Made by a program: the position numbers and the translations under genes. Below, in pieces: positions 8,574 to 17,342 of a stretch of 64,000 nucleotides of DNA; position 1 is the stretch's first letter; each line of letters begins with the position of its first letter. Origin of the DNA: Burkholderia territorii (GTDB taxonomy: Bacteria; Pseudomonadota; Gammaproteobacteria; Burkholderiales; Burkholderiaceae). Where the stretch lies: NCBI RefSeq assembly GCF_902833055.1, contig NZ_CADFEJ010000019.1, positions 1 through 64,000 on the forward strand, in the 5' to 3' direction. The notes under the pieces are model-generated. The model was not told the origin of the DNA. It did not search any database and was given only the letters and a program-made list of their open reading frames with translations.

Positions 8574-9881
8574 TCAGACATCCGCCGGATGGGCGATCGT
8601 CCCTTCCTGCTCGGCGTCGATGCGGGCGACGTTGGCCTCGGCTTCCGCCTCCGACATGAGCTGGCCTTCCCACTTCGCGACCACGGCGCTCGCGATCGAA
8701 TTGCCCACCGCATTGGTGGCCGAGCGGCCCATGTCGAGGAACGTGTCGACGCCGAGGATCAACAGCAGCCCGGCTTCCGGCAGCCCGAACTGATGCAGCG
8801 TGGCGGCGATCACGACGAGCGACGCGCGCGGCACGCCGGCCATTCCCTTCGACGTCAGCATCAGCACCAGCAGCATCGTGATCTGCGTGCCGAGCGACAG
8901 GTGGATGTTGTACGCCTGCGCGATGAACAGCGCCGCGAACGTGCAGTACATCATCGAGCCGTCGAGATTGAACGAATAGCCCATCGGCATCACGAAGCTC
9001 GAGATCTTGCGGCGGACGCCGAACCGGTCGAGCGCGTCGAGGATCTTCGGGTATGCGGCTTCCGAGCTGGCTGTCGCGAACGACAGCATGAACGCTTCCT
9101 TGATCAGCAGCAGCAGCTTGAATACGCGCCGGCCGAGGAACAGCAGCCCCGCACAGACGAGCAAGGTCCAGAGCAGGAACAGGCTCACGTAGAAGTCGCC
9201 CATGAACACCGCGAACTTCAGCAGCACCGACAGCCCGTTGACCGCGACGGTCGCGGCCATCGCCGCCAGCACCGCGAGCGGCGCGAGCTTCATCACGTAG
9301 CCGGTGATCTTCAGCATCACGTGCGACAGTTGATCGATCGCGGCCACGAGGATCTTGCCGCGCTCACCGAGCGCGGCGAGCGCCACGCCGAAGAACATCG
9401 AGAACACGACGATCTGCAGGATCTCGTTGTTGCTCATCGCCTCGGCGAACGACCTCGGCACCATGTGGCCGACGAAATCCTTGAGCGTGAACTTGGAGGT
9501 CGCGAGGTTCGCCGATGCGCCGATGTCCGGCAGCGGCAGGCCGAGGTTGTCGCCGGGCCGCAGCAGGTTCGCCATGAAGAGCCCGAGCAGCAGCGAGATC
9601 AGCGATGCGGTGACGAACCAGCCGAACGCCTTCACGAACACGCGCCCGACCGACGCCGCGTCGCCCATGTGCGCGATGCCCACCACCAGCGTGGAGAATA
9701 CGAGCGGCCCGATCACCATCTTGATCAGGCGCAGGAACACGTCGGAGATGAGGGAGATGTACCCGGCGATCTCGGTGGTGGCCTTTTTGTCCGGAAAGCT
9801 CGAGAAGATCATGTAGCCGATCACGATGCCTGCCACCATCGCGATCAGGATCCAGACGGCTGCAGCATTCTTTTTCTGCAT
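8574..9881 (-). CDS. Dicarboxylate/amino acid:cation symporter (DAACS family)
   Basis: The protein has 435 residues when started at the ATG at 9881 (MQKKNAAAVWILIAM); the frame further upstream lacks family similarity. It shows the GltP/DctA fold: several hydrophobic helices, the hairpin motif GYSFNLDGSMMY, the GMAGVPRAS motif of hairpin 2, and the substrate-binding helix DTFLDMGRSATNAVGN. It should import C4-dicarboxylates or acidic amino acids with Na+ or H+ across the inner membrane. The C-terminal tail (about 30 residues) is acidic and soluble. It is the first gene of a probable two-gene unit with the GltI-like binding protein. Exact substrate cannot be read from sequence. Confidence 0.92.
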   Translation of the reverse strand: MQKKNAAAVWILIAMVAGIVIGYMIFSSFPDKKATTEIAGYISLISDVFLRLIKMVIGPLVFSTLVVGIAHMGDAASVGRVFVKAFGWFVTASLISLLLGLFMANLLRPGDNLGLPLPDIGASANLATSKFTLKDFVGHMVPRSFAEAMSNNEILQIVVFSMFFGVALAALGERGKILVAAIDQLSHVMLKITGYVMKLAPLAVLAAMAATVAVNGLSVLLKFAVFMGDFYVSLFLLWTLLVCAGLLFLGRRVFKLLLLIKEAFMLSFATASSEAAYPKILDALDRFGVRRKISSFVMPMGYSFNLDGSMMYCTFAALFIAQAYNIHLSLGTQITMLLVLMLTSKGMAGVPRASLVVIAATLHQFGLPEAGLLLILGVDTFLDMGRSATNAVGNSIASAVVAKWEGQLMSEAEAEANVARIDAEQEGTIAHPADV

Positions 9882-10218
9882 CGTGAGCCTCCCATGCACC
9901 GGTTCCGCTACCGGGGATGGAAAGGACAATACAGGACGCAAAAGGCGATGAACAGTGCAACCGGGGGCGGGTTTGCGCTAGGGCCGCGTCGCGACCGATT
10001 GCCCGCCGACGATTGTACCGGCGGCGCGCCGGTGCCGGCGCGCGGCGCAACCCGGTATCCGGATTGTGCGGAGCAGCAGATAGCCGGTCATGGCGCCGCG
10101 ATGCGCGCGATGATCGTGGCACCGTACCCGCGCATTGCCGGTCTTCATGGGCAGGTTCGTTCACCAGTCCGACAGCCTGGTCGACCGCAATGCCGTCGTC
10201 TACCCGCCAACGTGCCTC
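9882..10218. other. Gene-free stretch between the symporter and a LysR gene
   Basis: About 340 bp. It must hold the promoter of the symporter (minus strand) and the 3' end of the lysR transcript. I see GC-rich dyads around 10017-10046 but no convincing promoter, terminator or gene. Confidence 0.5.
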
Positions 10219-11124
10219 TCAGTCGAAATAAGGCGCCAGCACGCCCTCGATCCAGTCCATGAACGCCCGAACGCGCGGCGACAGATTGCGCCGATGCGCG
10301 ACGACGAGCGACGCCGCGAGCGGTTCGGGGCGCAGGTCGGGCAGCACCTCGACCAGCGCGCCGCTTTCGACATGATTCGCGAGCGCGGAATACCCGGCCT
10401 GGATCAATCCGATGCCCGCCAGCCCGGCTGCGTGATAGGTCTGCACGTTGTTGACCTGCATCGCGCTCGGCAATGCAAGCGTCGCGTAGCCGTCGCCAGT
10501 CGGATATTCCCAGCCGGGATGCCGGGCGCCCAGTGTCAGCGCGTAATGAATCATCCGATGCCCCTGGCCGAGCAGATCGTCGAGCGTTCGCGGTACGCCA
10601 TGGCGCGCCAGATAGCCGGGACTCGCCGCATTGATCATGCGAAGGCGGCCCAACGGTCGGGCAATCAGCGTCTCGTCGACGATCGGCCCGAGGCGGATCA
10701 CGCAATCGAACCCCTCCTGAACCAGATCGACGCGCCGATCGGTGCTCGACAGTTCCAGCTCCAGCTCCGGATGCGCCGCCATCAGTTGCGGCAGCGCGGG
10801 AACCACGACGCTGCGCGCGAGCTCGGTCGGCATGTCGACGCGCAACCGTCCGCGCAGCCGCGTGCCATTGCCGGAGAACATCGACTGCAGCTCCTGCACT
10901 TCAGCCAGCAGGTCCCGCGCTCGCGCGTAAAAGGCGCGTCCGTCTTCGGTCAGTTGCACGCTGCGCGTCGTCCGATGCAGGAGCGCGACACCCACGTCGC
11001 GCTCCAGCGTGCGGATCACCATCGACACACGCCCTTTCTGGATGCCGAGGCTTTCGGCCGCGCGCGTGAAGCTCGACATTTCGGCGACACGGGCGAAGAT
11101 CAAAAGCGCATCGAGGTTTTGCAT
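10219..11124 (-). CDS. LysR-family transcriptional regulator
   Basis: The protein has 301 residues. Residues 1-60 form the LysR winged helix-turn-helix (MQNLDALLIFARVAEMSSFT, then AAESLGIQKGRVSMVIRTLE). The rest is the two-lobed effector-binding domain. It is transcribed divergently from the flavodoxin-type gene at 11242, with 117 bp between the starts, the usual layout of a LysR regulator and its target. The aldo/keto reductase behind that gene may be in the same regulon. It resembles the group of LysR proteins near small redox enzymes; the inducer is unknown. Confidence 0.92.
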   Translation of the reverse strand: MQNLDALLIFARVAEMSSFTRAAESLGIQKGRVSMVIRTLERDVGVALLHRTTRSVQLTEDGRAFYARARDLLAEVQELQSMFSGNGTRLRGRLRVDMPTELARSVVVPALPQLMAAHPELELELSSTDRRVDLVQEGFDCVIRLGPIVDETLIARPLGRLRMINAASPGYLARHGVPRTLDDLLGQGHRMIHYALTLGARHPGWEYPTGDGYATLALPSAMQVNNVQTYHAAGLAGIGLIQAGYSALANHVESGALVEVLPDLRPEPLAASLVVAHRRNLSPRVRAFMDWIEGVLAPYFD

Positions 11125-11241
11125 TGTTCACCCTGGGAGTAACAGAACGTTCAATCTGACGTCATTTATAACTCAATTCCGACTCAGTAAAGTGCCCTCC
11201 GATGTCGTCCCCAACGACCCACCGAACGAAAGGGCACAACC
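11125..11241. promoter_or_regulatory. Divergent promoter region, LysR gene / flavodoxin-type gene
   Basis: This is a 117-bp AT-enriched gap between divergent starts. On the minus strand TTTACT and TATAAA are spaced 15 bp apart, a possible lysR promoter. A GAACGTTC palindrome sits near 11142-11149, a possible LysR-protein contact. Functional sites are inferred from layout only. Confidence 0.45.
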
Positions 11242-11835
11242 ATGAAACAGCAGCAGACCTCAGACGTTGCAACGATCGTCGTCTATCACTCCGGGTATGG
11301 GCATACCGAGCGGATGGCGGCGGCTGTCGCCGAAGGCGCCGGCGGCGCGCTCGTCGCGATCGACGCCGACGGCAACATCGCGCCGCACGCGTGGCAAGCC
11401 CTTGCGGGCGCGGATGCCATCCTGTTCGGCTCGCCGACGTACATGGGCGGCCCCAGCTGGCAGTTCAAGAAGTTCGCCGATGCATCGTCGAAGGCGTGGT
11501 TCGAAGGCGCATGGCGCAACAAGATCTTCGGCGGCTTCACCAACAGCGCAAGCATCAACGGCGACAAGCTCAACACGCTCGAATACTTCGTACTGCTTGC
11601 CGCGCAGCACGGCGGCCTCTGGGTGAGCATGGACATCAAGCCGGCGAATCTCAAGGCGTCGATGCGCGATGACCTGAACCGCATGGGCGCCTATATCGCG
11701 CCGATGGCGCAGACGCCGGCCGATGCGTCGCCCGACGAAATGTCGTCGGGAGACCTCGAGACGGCCCGCCGCTACGGCGCCCGCGTCGCGACGATCGCCG
11801 GACAATTTCGCGCCGGACACGCTCTGGTCAGCTGA
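11242..11835 (+). CDS. Flavodoxin-family NAD(P)H:quinone oxidoreductase-like protein
   Basis: The protein has 197 residues and a flavodoxin fold. The FMN phosphate-binding loop is near residues 15-24 (YHSGYGHTER), followed by the family motif GSPTYMGGPSWQFKKF near residue 68, typical of WrbA/NAD(P)H:quinone reductases and related FMN reductases. It should be cytoplasmic and bind FMN, reducing quinones or similar electrophiles. It is divergent from a LysR gene and followed 71 bp later by an aldo/keto reductase, so the trio looks like a small electrophile or redox-stress unit. Substrate is not deducible. Confidence 0.88.
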   Translation: MKQQQTSDVATIVVYHSGYGHTERMAAAVAEGAGGALVAIDADGNIAPHAWQALAGADAILFGSPTYMGGPSWQFKKFADASSKAWFEGAWRNKIFGGFTNSASINGDKLNTLEYFVLLAAQHGGLWVSMDIKPANLKASMRDDLNRMGAYIAPMAQTPADASPDEMSSGDLETARRYGARVATIAGQFRAGHALVS

Positions 11836-11906
11836 TACCTGGTGTGCGGATGCGCGCCGGAACGGCGCCGCCGCAATTTCTCTAGCCGACTTCGAAGGGA
11901 ACGGTC

Positions 11907-12962
11907 ATGAAGTACAAACAACTGGGCCGCACCGGCCTGTACGTCTCCGAGCTGTGTCTCGGGACGATGACGCTGGGTGGCAATGCCGATGCCGGGATGT
12001 GGGCAGCGATCGGCGCGGTCGGCCAGGACGACGCGACCCGACTGATCGCCCGCGCGCTGGAAGAGGGGATCAACTTCGTCGATACCGCCGACATCTACTC
12101 GTTCGGCCACTCCGAACGACTCGTCGGACAGGCGCTGCGCGACCTCGGCGTTGCACGCGGCGAGATCGTGCTCGCGACGAAGACAGCGGGCGTGATGGGC
12201 ACGAAACCCAACGATCAAGGCGCGTCGCGCGGCCACATCATGGATTCCGTGCAGCGAAGCCTCGAGCGGTTGCAGGTCGACCATATCGACCTCTACCAGA
12301 TCCATGCGTACGATCCCGTGACGCCGATCGAAGAGACGTTGCGGGCGCTCGACGATCTGACGCGTCAGGGGCTGGTTCGCTATGTCGGCGTCTCGAACTG
12401 GCGCGCCGGAAAAATCGGCAAGGCGCTCGGGATCAGCGAAGCGCTTCATGCGACGCGTTTCGAGACACTGCAGGCGTACTATTCGATCGCCGGACGCGAC
12501 GTGGAGCGTGAGCTGGTGCCACTCGCGACCGATGAGAAGATGGCGTTGCTCGTCTGGTCGCCGCTCGCCGGCGGGCTGCTTTCGGGGAAGTTCGGCCCCG
12601 GTGCGCCGACCGCGGACGGTTCGCGACGCAGCCATTTCGATTTCCCGCCGGTCGATCTCGAGCGCGCGTGGCCGTGCGTTGCCGCGATGCGCGCCATCGC
12701 GAACGCGCGAGGCGTGTCCGTCGCGCGGATCGCGCTCGCCTGGCTGCTCGCCAAGCCGCATGTCACGAGTGTCATCATCGGCGCCAAACGCGTCGAACAG
12801 CTCGAGGACAATCTCGGAGCCGTCGATGTCGCGCTGACCGCGGACGAGCTTGCGCATCTCGACGCCGTGAGCGCGTTGCCTGCCGACTATCCAGGCTGGA
12901 TGATCGACCGTCAGGCGGCGGGCAGGCTGCCGCGGCCTTTCACGCGGGACGTGCCGAAATAG
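11907..12962 (+). CDS. Aldo/keto reductase
   Basis: The protein has 351 residues and a TIM-barrel aldo/keto reductase fold. The N-terminal strand MKYKQLGRTGLYVSELCLGT is typical. The catalytic tetrad is visible: Asp and Tyr in DTADIYSFGH, Lys in LATKTAG, His in LYQIHAYD. The C-terminal NADPH-binding segment includes VIIGAKRVEQLEDN. It should reduce aldehydes or ketones with NADPH in the cytoplasm. It lies downstream of the flavodoxin-type reductase in the same direction and may be co-regulated by the upstream LysR protein. Substrate is unknown. Confidence 0.92.
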   Translation: MKYKQLGRTGLYVSELCLGTMTLGGNADAGMWAAIGAVGQDDATRLIARALEEGINFVDTADIYSFGHSERLVGQALRDLGVARGEIVLATKTAGVMGTKPNDQGASRGHIMDSVQRSLERLQVDHIDLYQIHAYDPVTPIEETLRALDDLTRQGLVRYVGVSNWRAGKIGKALGISEALHATRFETLQAYYSIAGRDVERELVPLATDEKMALLVWSPLAGGLLSGKFGPGAPTADGSRRSHFDFPPVDLERAWPCVAAMRAIANARGVSVARIALAWLLAKPHVTSVIIGAKRVEQLEDNLGAVDVALTADELAHLDAVSALPADYPGWMIDRQAAGRLPRPFTRDVPK

Positions 12963-13091
12963 CGCGACGGGCGGCGATCCTCGTCGTGCTCGACGAGATC
13001 GCCCGACGCCCAATGTTGCCCGGCACCGGATATCCGGGCGGCGACCATCGCGGCAACCGCTAGAATTGCGGTTTTAGCCCGGAACACGCCC

Positions 13092-14531
13092 ATGTCTTTT
13101 GCCTCGCTAGGCCTGATCGATCCCTTGCTGCGTAATCTGCAGGGCCTCAATTACCAGACACCCACGCCGGTGCAGGCCAAGGCGATTCCCGCTGTGCTCG
13201 GCGGCAAGGACGTCATGGCCGCGGCACAGACCGGCACCGGCAAGACGGCGGGTTTCGCGCTGCCGCTGCTGCAGAGACTGGTGCAGCACGGGCCGGCGGT
13301 ATCCAGCAACCGCGCGCGTGTGCTGGTGCTGGTGCCCACGCGCGAACTGGCTGAACAGGTGCTGCAGAGTTTCGTCGAGTACGGCAAGGGCCTCGACTTG
13401 AGATTCCTGGCCGCCTATGGCGGCGTGAGCATCAACCCGCAGATGATGAAGTTGCGCAAGGGCGTGGACGTGCTGGTCGCCACGCCGGGCCGGCTGCTGG
13501 ACCTCAATCGTCAGAACGCCGTGCAGTTCGATCAAGTGCAGACGCTGGTGCTCGATGAAGCAGACCGCATGCTCGATCTGGGCTTCGCCCGCGAGCTCAA
13601 CGCCGTGTTTGCCGCGTTGCCCGTGCAGCGCCAGACGCTGCTGTTCTCCGCGACCTTTACCGACGATATCCGCACGATGGCGGCGAGCATTCTGCGCAGT
13701 CCGGTCAACATCAGCGTCAGTCCGCCGAATGCAACGGCCAGCAAGATCAAGCAGTGGGTCGTGCCGGTGGACAAGCGGAACAAGCCCGATCTGTTCATGC
13801 ATCTGGTGGCCGAGAACAACTGGGATCACGCCCTGGTGTTCGTCAAGACCCGCAACGGCGTGGATTATCTGGCGGCCATGTTGAACGATGCGGGCTATGC
13901 GGTCGACACCATTCACGGCGACAAGCCGCAACCCGCGCGTCTGCGTGCGCTGGAGCGCTTCAAGGCGCGCGAAGTGCAGATGCTGGTGGCGACCGATGTG
14001 GCTGCGCGCGGGCTCGATATCGACGACTTGCCGCTGGTGATCAACGTCGATCTGCCGATCGTGGCGCAAGACTACGTGCACCGCATCGGTCGTACCGGCC
14101 GCGCGGGCGCAAGTGGTGTGGCGGTATCCCTCGTGTGCGCGGACGAAGCGCCGCAACTGGCCGCGATCGAGGCGTTGATCCGGCAAACGCTGCGTCGTGA
14201 GGAAGAGCCGGGTTTTGAGGCCGAACATCGCGTGCCGGAAACCAGTGCGACGGGGCAGATCATCAAGAAACCCAAAAAGCCGAAGAAGCCGAAAGTGCCG
14301 CAGGCCGGGGTGGGCGCCATGCCGGTGGCGGGCAAGAAGCCACGGCCGCAGGGTGGGGAGGGCAAGCGGAAGCCGGCGGGGCAGCGTGCCGGGGCCGTGG
14401 GCAAGGGGGCGAGCTTGTCCAGCGGAAGCCCGTTCAGCGTGCAGAAGCCGCGCGGCAAACCCGCGGGCAAGGCGGCCGCGGGATCACGGAAACCGGCTGG
14501 CAAGCCGGCGGGCGGGCGCGGTACGCGTTGA
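13092..14531 (+). CDS. rhlE: DEAD-box ATP-dependent RNA helicase (RhlE type)
   Basis: The protein has 479 residues. The core runs from residue 1 to about 370 with every expected motif in order: Q motif (FASLGL with TPTPVQ), Walker A (AAQTGTGKTA), PTRELAEQV, DEAD, SAT, ARGLDID and HRIGRTGR. The last roughly 100 residues are a low-complexity basic tail of Lys-Pro and Gly-Lys-Pro-Ala repeats that should bind RNA non-specifically. RhlE helicases help with ribosome assembly and RNA turnover, often in the cold. No partner gene lies next to it. Confidence 0.94.
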   Translation: MSFASLGLIDPLLRNLQGLNYQTPTPVQAKAIPAVLGGKDVMAAAQTGTGKTAGFALPLLQRLVQHGPAVSSNRARVLVLVPTRELAEQVLQSFVEYGKGLDLRFLAAYGGVSINPQMMKLRKGVDVLVATPGRLLDLNRQNAVQFDQVQTLVLDEADRMLDLGFARELNAVFAALPVQRQTLLFSATFTDDIRTMAASILRSPVNISVSPPNATASKIKQWVVPVDKRNKPDLFMHLVAENNWDHALVFVKTRNGVDYLAAMLNDAGYAVDTIHGDKPQPARLRALERFKAREVQMLVATDVAARGLDIDDLPLVINVDLPIVAQDYVHRIGRTGRAGASGVAVSLVCADEAPQLAAIEALIRQTLRREEEPGFEAEHRVPETSATGQIIKKPKKPKKPKVPQAGVGAMPVAGKKPRPQGGEGKRKPAGQRAGAVGKGASLSSGSPFSVQKPRGKPAGKAAAGSRKPAGKPAGGRGTR

Positions 14532-14986
14532 TGCTGATCGGGGCGTTAGCGGAGCGATTTGTGGTGGAGCGGCGGTTAGTTTCTTCTGGCCGCCGTCGGC
14601 CATCCGCAGTCACGAGCGCTTGCGTTTCACCGTCATGCGAGCGCCGCCTCTGCACCGACTTGCGTACATCGCCCGTCGCGCATGCTTGATACCCCGATGC
14701 GCTTCTGCAATGGCATCGGCACTACGTCAACGGCGTGGTTCCGGCGCTCGGCCGAGAGACGCAGGTCAGTCCGGCGCCGCTCGCGTTTCACGAAGAATTT
14801 CTTGCGACAGTTCAGGGTCGTCGACCGCGCGAGCCAGAACGAGGGCGCCGGCGATGCTCGAAAGTATATGAATCGCATCGCGACGCGCATGCCTTTTCCG
14901 TGCCTTCGCATCAGACTCGACGAAGCGTGCGAGCATACCCTCCCCATCCAGCGACCCGGCGCCGAGGCGCGCGACGCGCATGTGCC
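14532..14986. other. Gene-free stretch after the helicase
   Basis: About 455 bp between the helicase stop and the end of a convergent lysR gene. Short frames on both strands cross it, but none has recognisable family features. It may hold eroded sequence next to the scarred region that follows. Confidence 0.4.
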
Positions 14987-15907
14987 TCAGGCAGCGCCGC
15001 CGCGCGTGCTGAAAAGCCTGGATATCAGATCGATCTGATCCAGTTGTTCAATCCACCATCTCGACGCGCGTCCTGTCTTGTCCTCGCGCCAGCCGAGGTA
15101 GCAGTTCGTGTGCGCCCGCACGCCCGTTACCCGGCGCTCGACGAGCTTGCCCTGCCGTATCAACTCGTCGGCGACGGGCGCGGGCAGCATGCCGACGGCA
15201 ATGCCTTCGCAAAGGAGGTCGATCTTGGCGGCCAGGTTCGGTACGACGATGACCGGTTGTCCGTCATGAATCGCCACCGATCTCGGCTCGAGGTCACGCG
15301 ACGTATCGCTGATGACGACGCCGCGATGACTTGAAATTGTGCCGCTGTCGAGCGGCGTTTCGTTCGCGGCAAGCGGATGATGAGGCGCCGCGACAAAAAC
15401 GTGACGCAGCATGCCGATCGGCCTTGCTGCAATGTTCGGCGCGTGTGGCGGCTCTCCCGCGGCGCCGATCGCGATATCCGCACGTCCCGTCACAAGCGCG
15501 TCCCATACGCCACCGAGCACTTCGGTCGACAAGCGAAGCCGTGTCGTCATCTTCAGTTCGTAGAAATCACGCACGTGCGGCCACAACGAAGACAACGGAA
15601 GAATCTCGTCGACGCACAGCCTGAGCTCAGCTTCCCAACCCGCATGGACGCTTCGAACCTTGCTCTCCAGCTCCTGTCCGGCTCTCAGCAAACGACGACC
15701 GTCCTCGACGAGCAGTCGCCCCGCGTCGGTCAGTTGCGCACGCCGGCCGCTGCGATCAAACAGGGCGACGCCAAGATCAGCCTCCGTCTTCTGCACCAGG
15801 TAAGTCAATGCAGACGGTACGCGATGAAGCAGCACGGCCGCTTCCGCGAACGTGCCTGCCCGGTCTATGGCATCGAGCACTTCGAGAACTTCAAACGACA
15901 ACTTCAA
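14987..15907 (-). CDS. LysR-family transcriptional regulator
   Basis: The protein has 306 residues if started at the TTG at 15907 (MKLSFEVLEVLDAIDRAGTF), which has an AGG 8 bases upstream. The open frame extends 150 codons further upstream, but that part is arginine-rich shadow with no family similarity. Residues 1-60 are the LysR helix-turn-helix (TFAEAAVLLHRVPSALTYLV). Residues 90-290 are the substrate-binding-like effector domain, with GRADIAIGAAGEPPHAP and VGMLPAPVADEL. Such regulators usually control a neighbour, but the neighbouring genes here are truncated remnants, so it may have lost its target. Confidence 0.86.
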   Translation of the reverse strand: MKLSFEVLEVLDAIDRAGTFAEAAVLLHRVPSALTYLVQKTEADLGVALFDRSGRRAQLTDAGRLLVEDGRRLLRAGQELESKVRSVHAGWEAELRLCVDEILPLSSLWPHVRDFYELKMTTRLRLSTEVLGGVWDALVTGRADIAIGAAGEPPHAPNIAARPIGMLRHVFVAAPHHPLAANETPLDSGTISSHRGVVISDTSRDLEPRSVAIHDGQPVIVVPNLAAKIDLLCEGIAVGMLPAPVADELIRQGKLVERRVTGVRAHTNCYLGWREDKTGRASRWWIEQLDQIDLISRLFSTRGGAA

Positions 15908-16170
15908 AGCGATTACCTGTTGGATACGCGTCTGATGATCGACACAGCGGCTCGCGGCGCCGGTTGGTCGAGGCTTCCGTCGCGGCTGAAGCCACGGGGC
16001 ATGCCCGACGCCCCGGCTCACGGCGCTGCGGGGGCGCCATTGTGGCAGCCGCCACGACGCTTTGCCACTGATTCCTCGGATCATGCGCGTCAGCGTGGCT
16101 GGGCTTTGGGGCACTGATGCGAGGTGTTCAGGGACGAAAGCGTACGGCACGAGTCTATCAATGCCGGAAG

Positions 16171-16644
16171 TCAATCCGCGCGCGGGATGACATCCGTGAC
16201 GTGCCGATCGGGCTCGATATCGGTGAACGCATCGATGTCGGCCATGACGTCGGCCGCCTCCGCGGACGCGAACGCCGCGTCCAGCGCCGCCCGGTCCGCG
16301 AAGCCCTGCAACGCGCGACCGGTGATCAGCATCCACGGCGAGCTCGCGAGGCCGCATAGTGTTGAGGCCGTCGCAAATCCGATCAACCCGAGAAAGAACA
16401 TGCGACCGCGGCCGAACAGGTCGCCCAGGCGCCCGCCGGTGATCAGCGTCACGGCGTACAGGCCGGCATACGACGAAATGACCAGTTGCTCGGCCGACGC
16501 CGAGGCGCCCAGTTTCGCGCGGATCGACGGCAGGGCGACGTTGATGATGAATAAGTCCAGCGGTGGCAGGAACGCGCCGACGAGCAGGACCGAAAACATG
16601 GCCCAGCGACGCGGATCGGGCGAGACGGGATCATTTCGTGACAT
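16171..16644 (-). pseudogene. Chimeric remnant: N-terminus of an MFS transporter fused to an EthD-like C-terminus
   Basis: From the ATG at 16644 (MSRNDPVSPDPRRWAMFSVL), about 120 residues match the start of a 12- or 14-helix MFS exporter. TM1 has LPPLDLFIINVALPSIRA, and the loop motif GGRLGDLFGRGRMFF and helix 4 motif ITGRALQGF follow. Just after that conserved motif the sequence switches to about 40 soluble residues (ALDAAFAS, ADVMADIDAFTDIEP, HVTDVIP) resembling the end of an EthD-domain protein. A full MFS exporter has 400-500 residues, so this 157-residue product is a deletion fusion and should not transport. The EthD assignment is from pattern memory and is less sure than the MFS one. 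Confidence 0.72.
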
Positions 16645-16693
16645 GGACGATTCCCCATAAGGAACCAATCAGTTTCAAAATTGGTAAAAAAAC

Positions 16694-17020
16694 TCAGTCG
16701 AGCAGGCGCATCGTGCGGTCGACCAGGGCGAGCATGTCGCGCTCGGGCACGCCGGTTTTGCCCAGCACGCGCATGCCCTCGACCTGGCAGACGAGCAATC
16801 GCGCCAGCACCTGTTCGTCTTGCTCGGCGATCTCGCCGCTCGCCTGGCCGCGGACGATCACGTCCGCATAGAGCTGCTGCAGGCGCCGCAACATGCGCCC
16901 CGTGCGCTCCGCGACGTCTGCATCGCGTGCGGCCAGTTCGGTGGTCATCGCGACCGCGAAGCATCCGCGCCGGCCGGCCTCGCCGACGGACAGGCGCGCA
17001 TAGCGCAGCAGAAGACGACT
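16694..17020 (-). pseudogene. 3' fragment of a TetR-family regulator
   Basis: The minus-strand frame ending at 16694 matches the C-terminal ligand domain of a TetR repressor (CFAVAMTTELAARDADVAER, then LYADVIVRGQASGEI and LLVCQVEGMRVLGKTG). The frame has no helix-turn-helix: family-like sequence stops near 17020, where a different gene fragment begins on the other strand. It probably once repressed the MFS exporter whose remnant starts 50 bp downstream. Confidence 0.75.
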
Positions 17021-17042
17021 GCCACACCGAAGGTCTCAGCCG

Positions 17043-17342
17043 CCCAAGACGCATTGGGCGCGTCGCATCGAGACGCCGCCGTTCTACGGTTATGCATTGC
17101 GGCCAGGCATCACGTTCACGTATCTCGGACTGAAGACCAACGACCGCGCGCAGGTTCACTTCGGCGGCATCGCCAGTGAGAACCTGTTCGTGGCCGGCGA
17201 AATGATGGCCGGCAACGTGCTCGGCAAGGGCTATACAGCGGGCGTCGGCATGTCGATCGGCACGGCCTTCGGGCGCATTGCCGGGACGCAGGCCGTGCGC
17301 GCCGCACTCAAGACAACGGAAACAACGCGTGCAGCAGTCTGA
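17043..17342 (+). pseudogene. tcuA: 3' fragment of TcuA (FAD-dependent tricarballylate dehydrogenase)
   Basis: About 99 residues of the C-terminal FAD-binding end are present: ARRIETPPFYGYALRPGIT, then a cofactor-proximal segment (ENLFVAGEMMAGNVLGKGY) and a terminal helix (GIGTAFGRIAG-type). A complete TcuA is about 465 residues, so the first three quarters are missing. The fragment abuts the 5'-truncated TetR gene on the opposite strand; one deletion removed both 5' ends and whatever lay between. Its stop overlaps the start of the following TcuB remnant. Confidence 0.8.

Noticed and set aside
14633..14947. Short frames in the gap after the helicase
   Set aside because: No signal, domain or ribosome site stands out on either strand; left as unexplained sequence.
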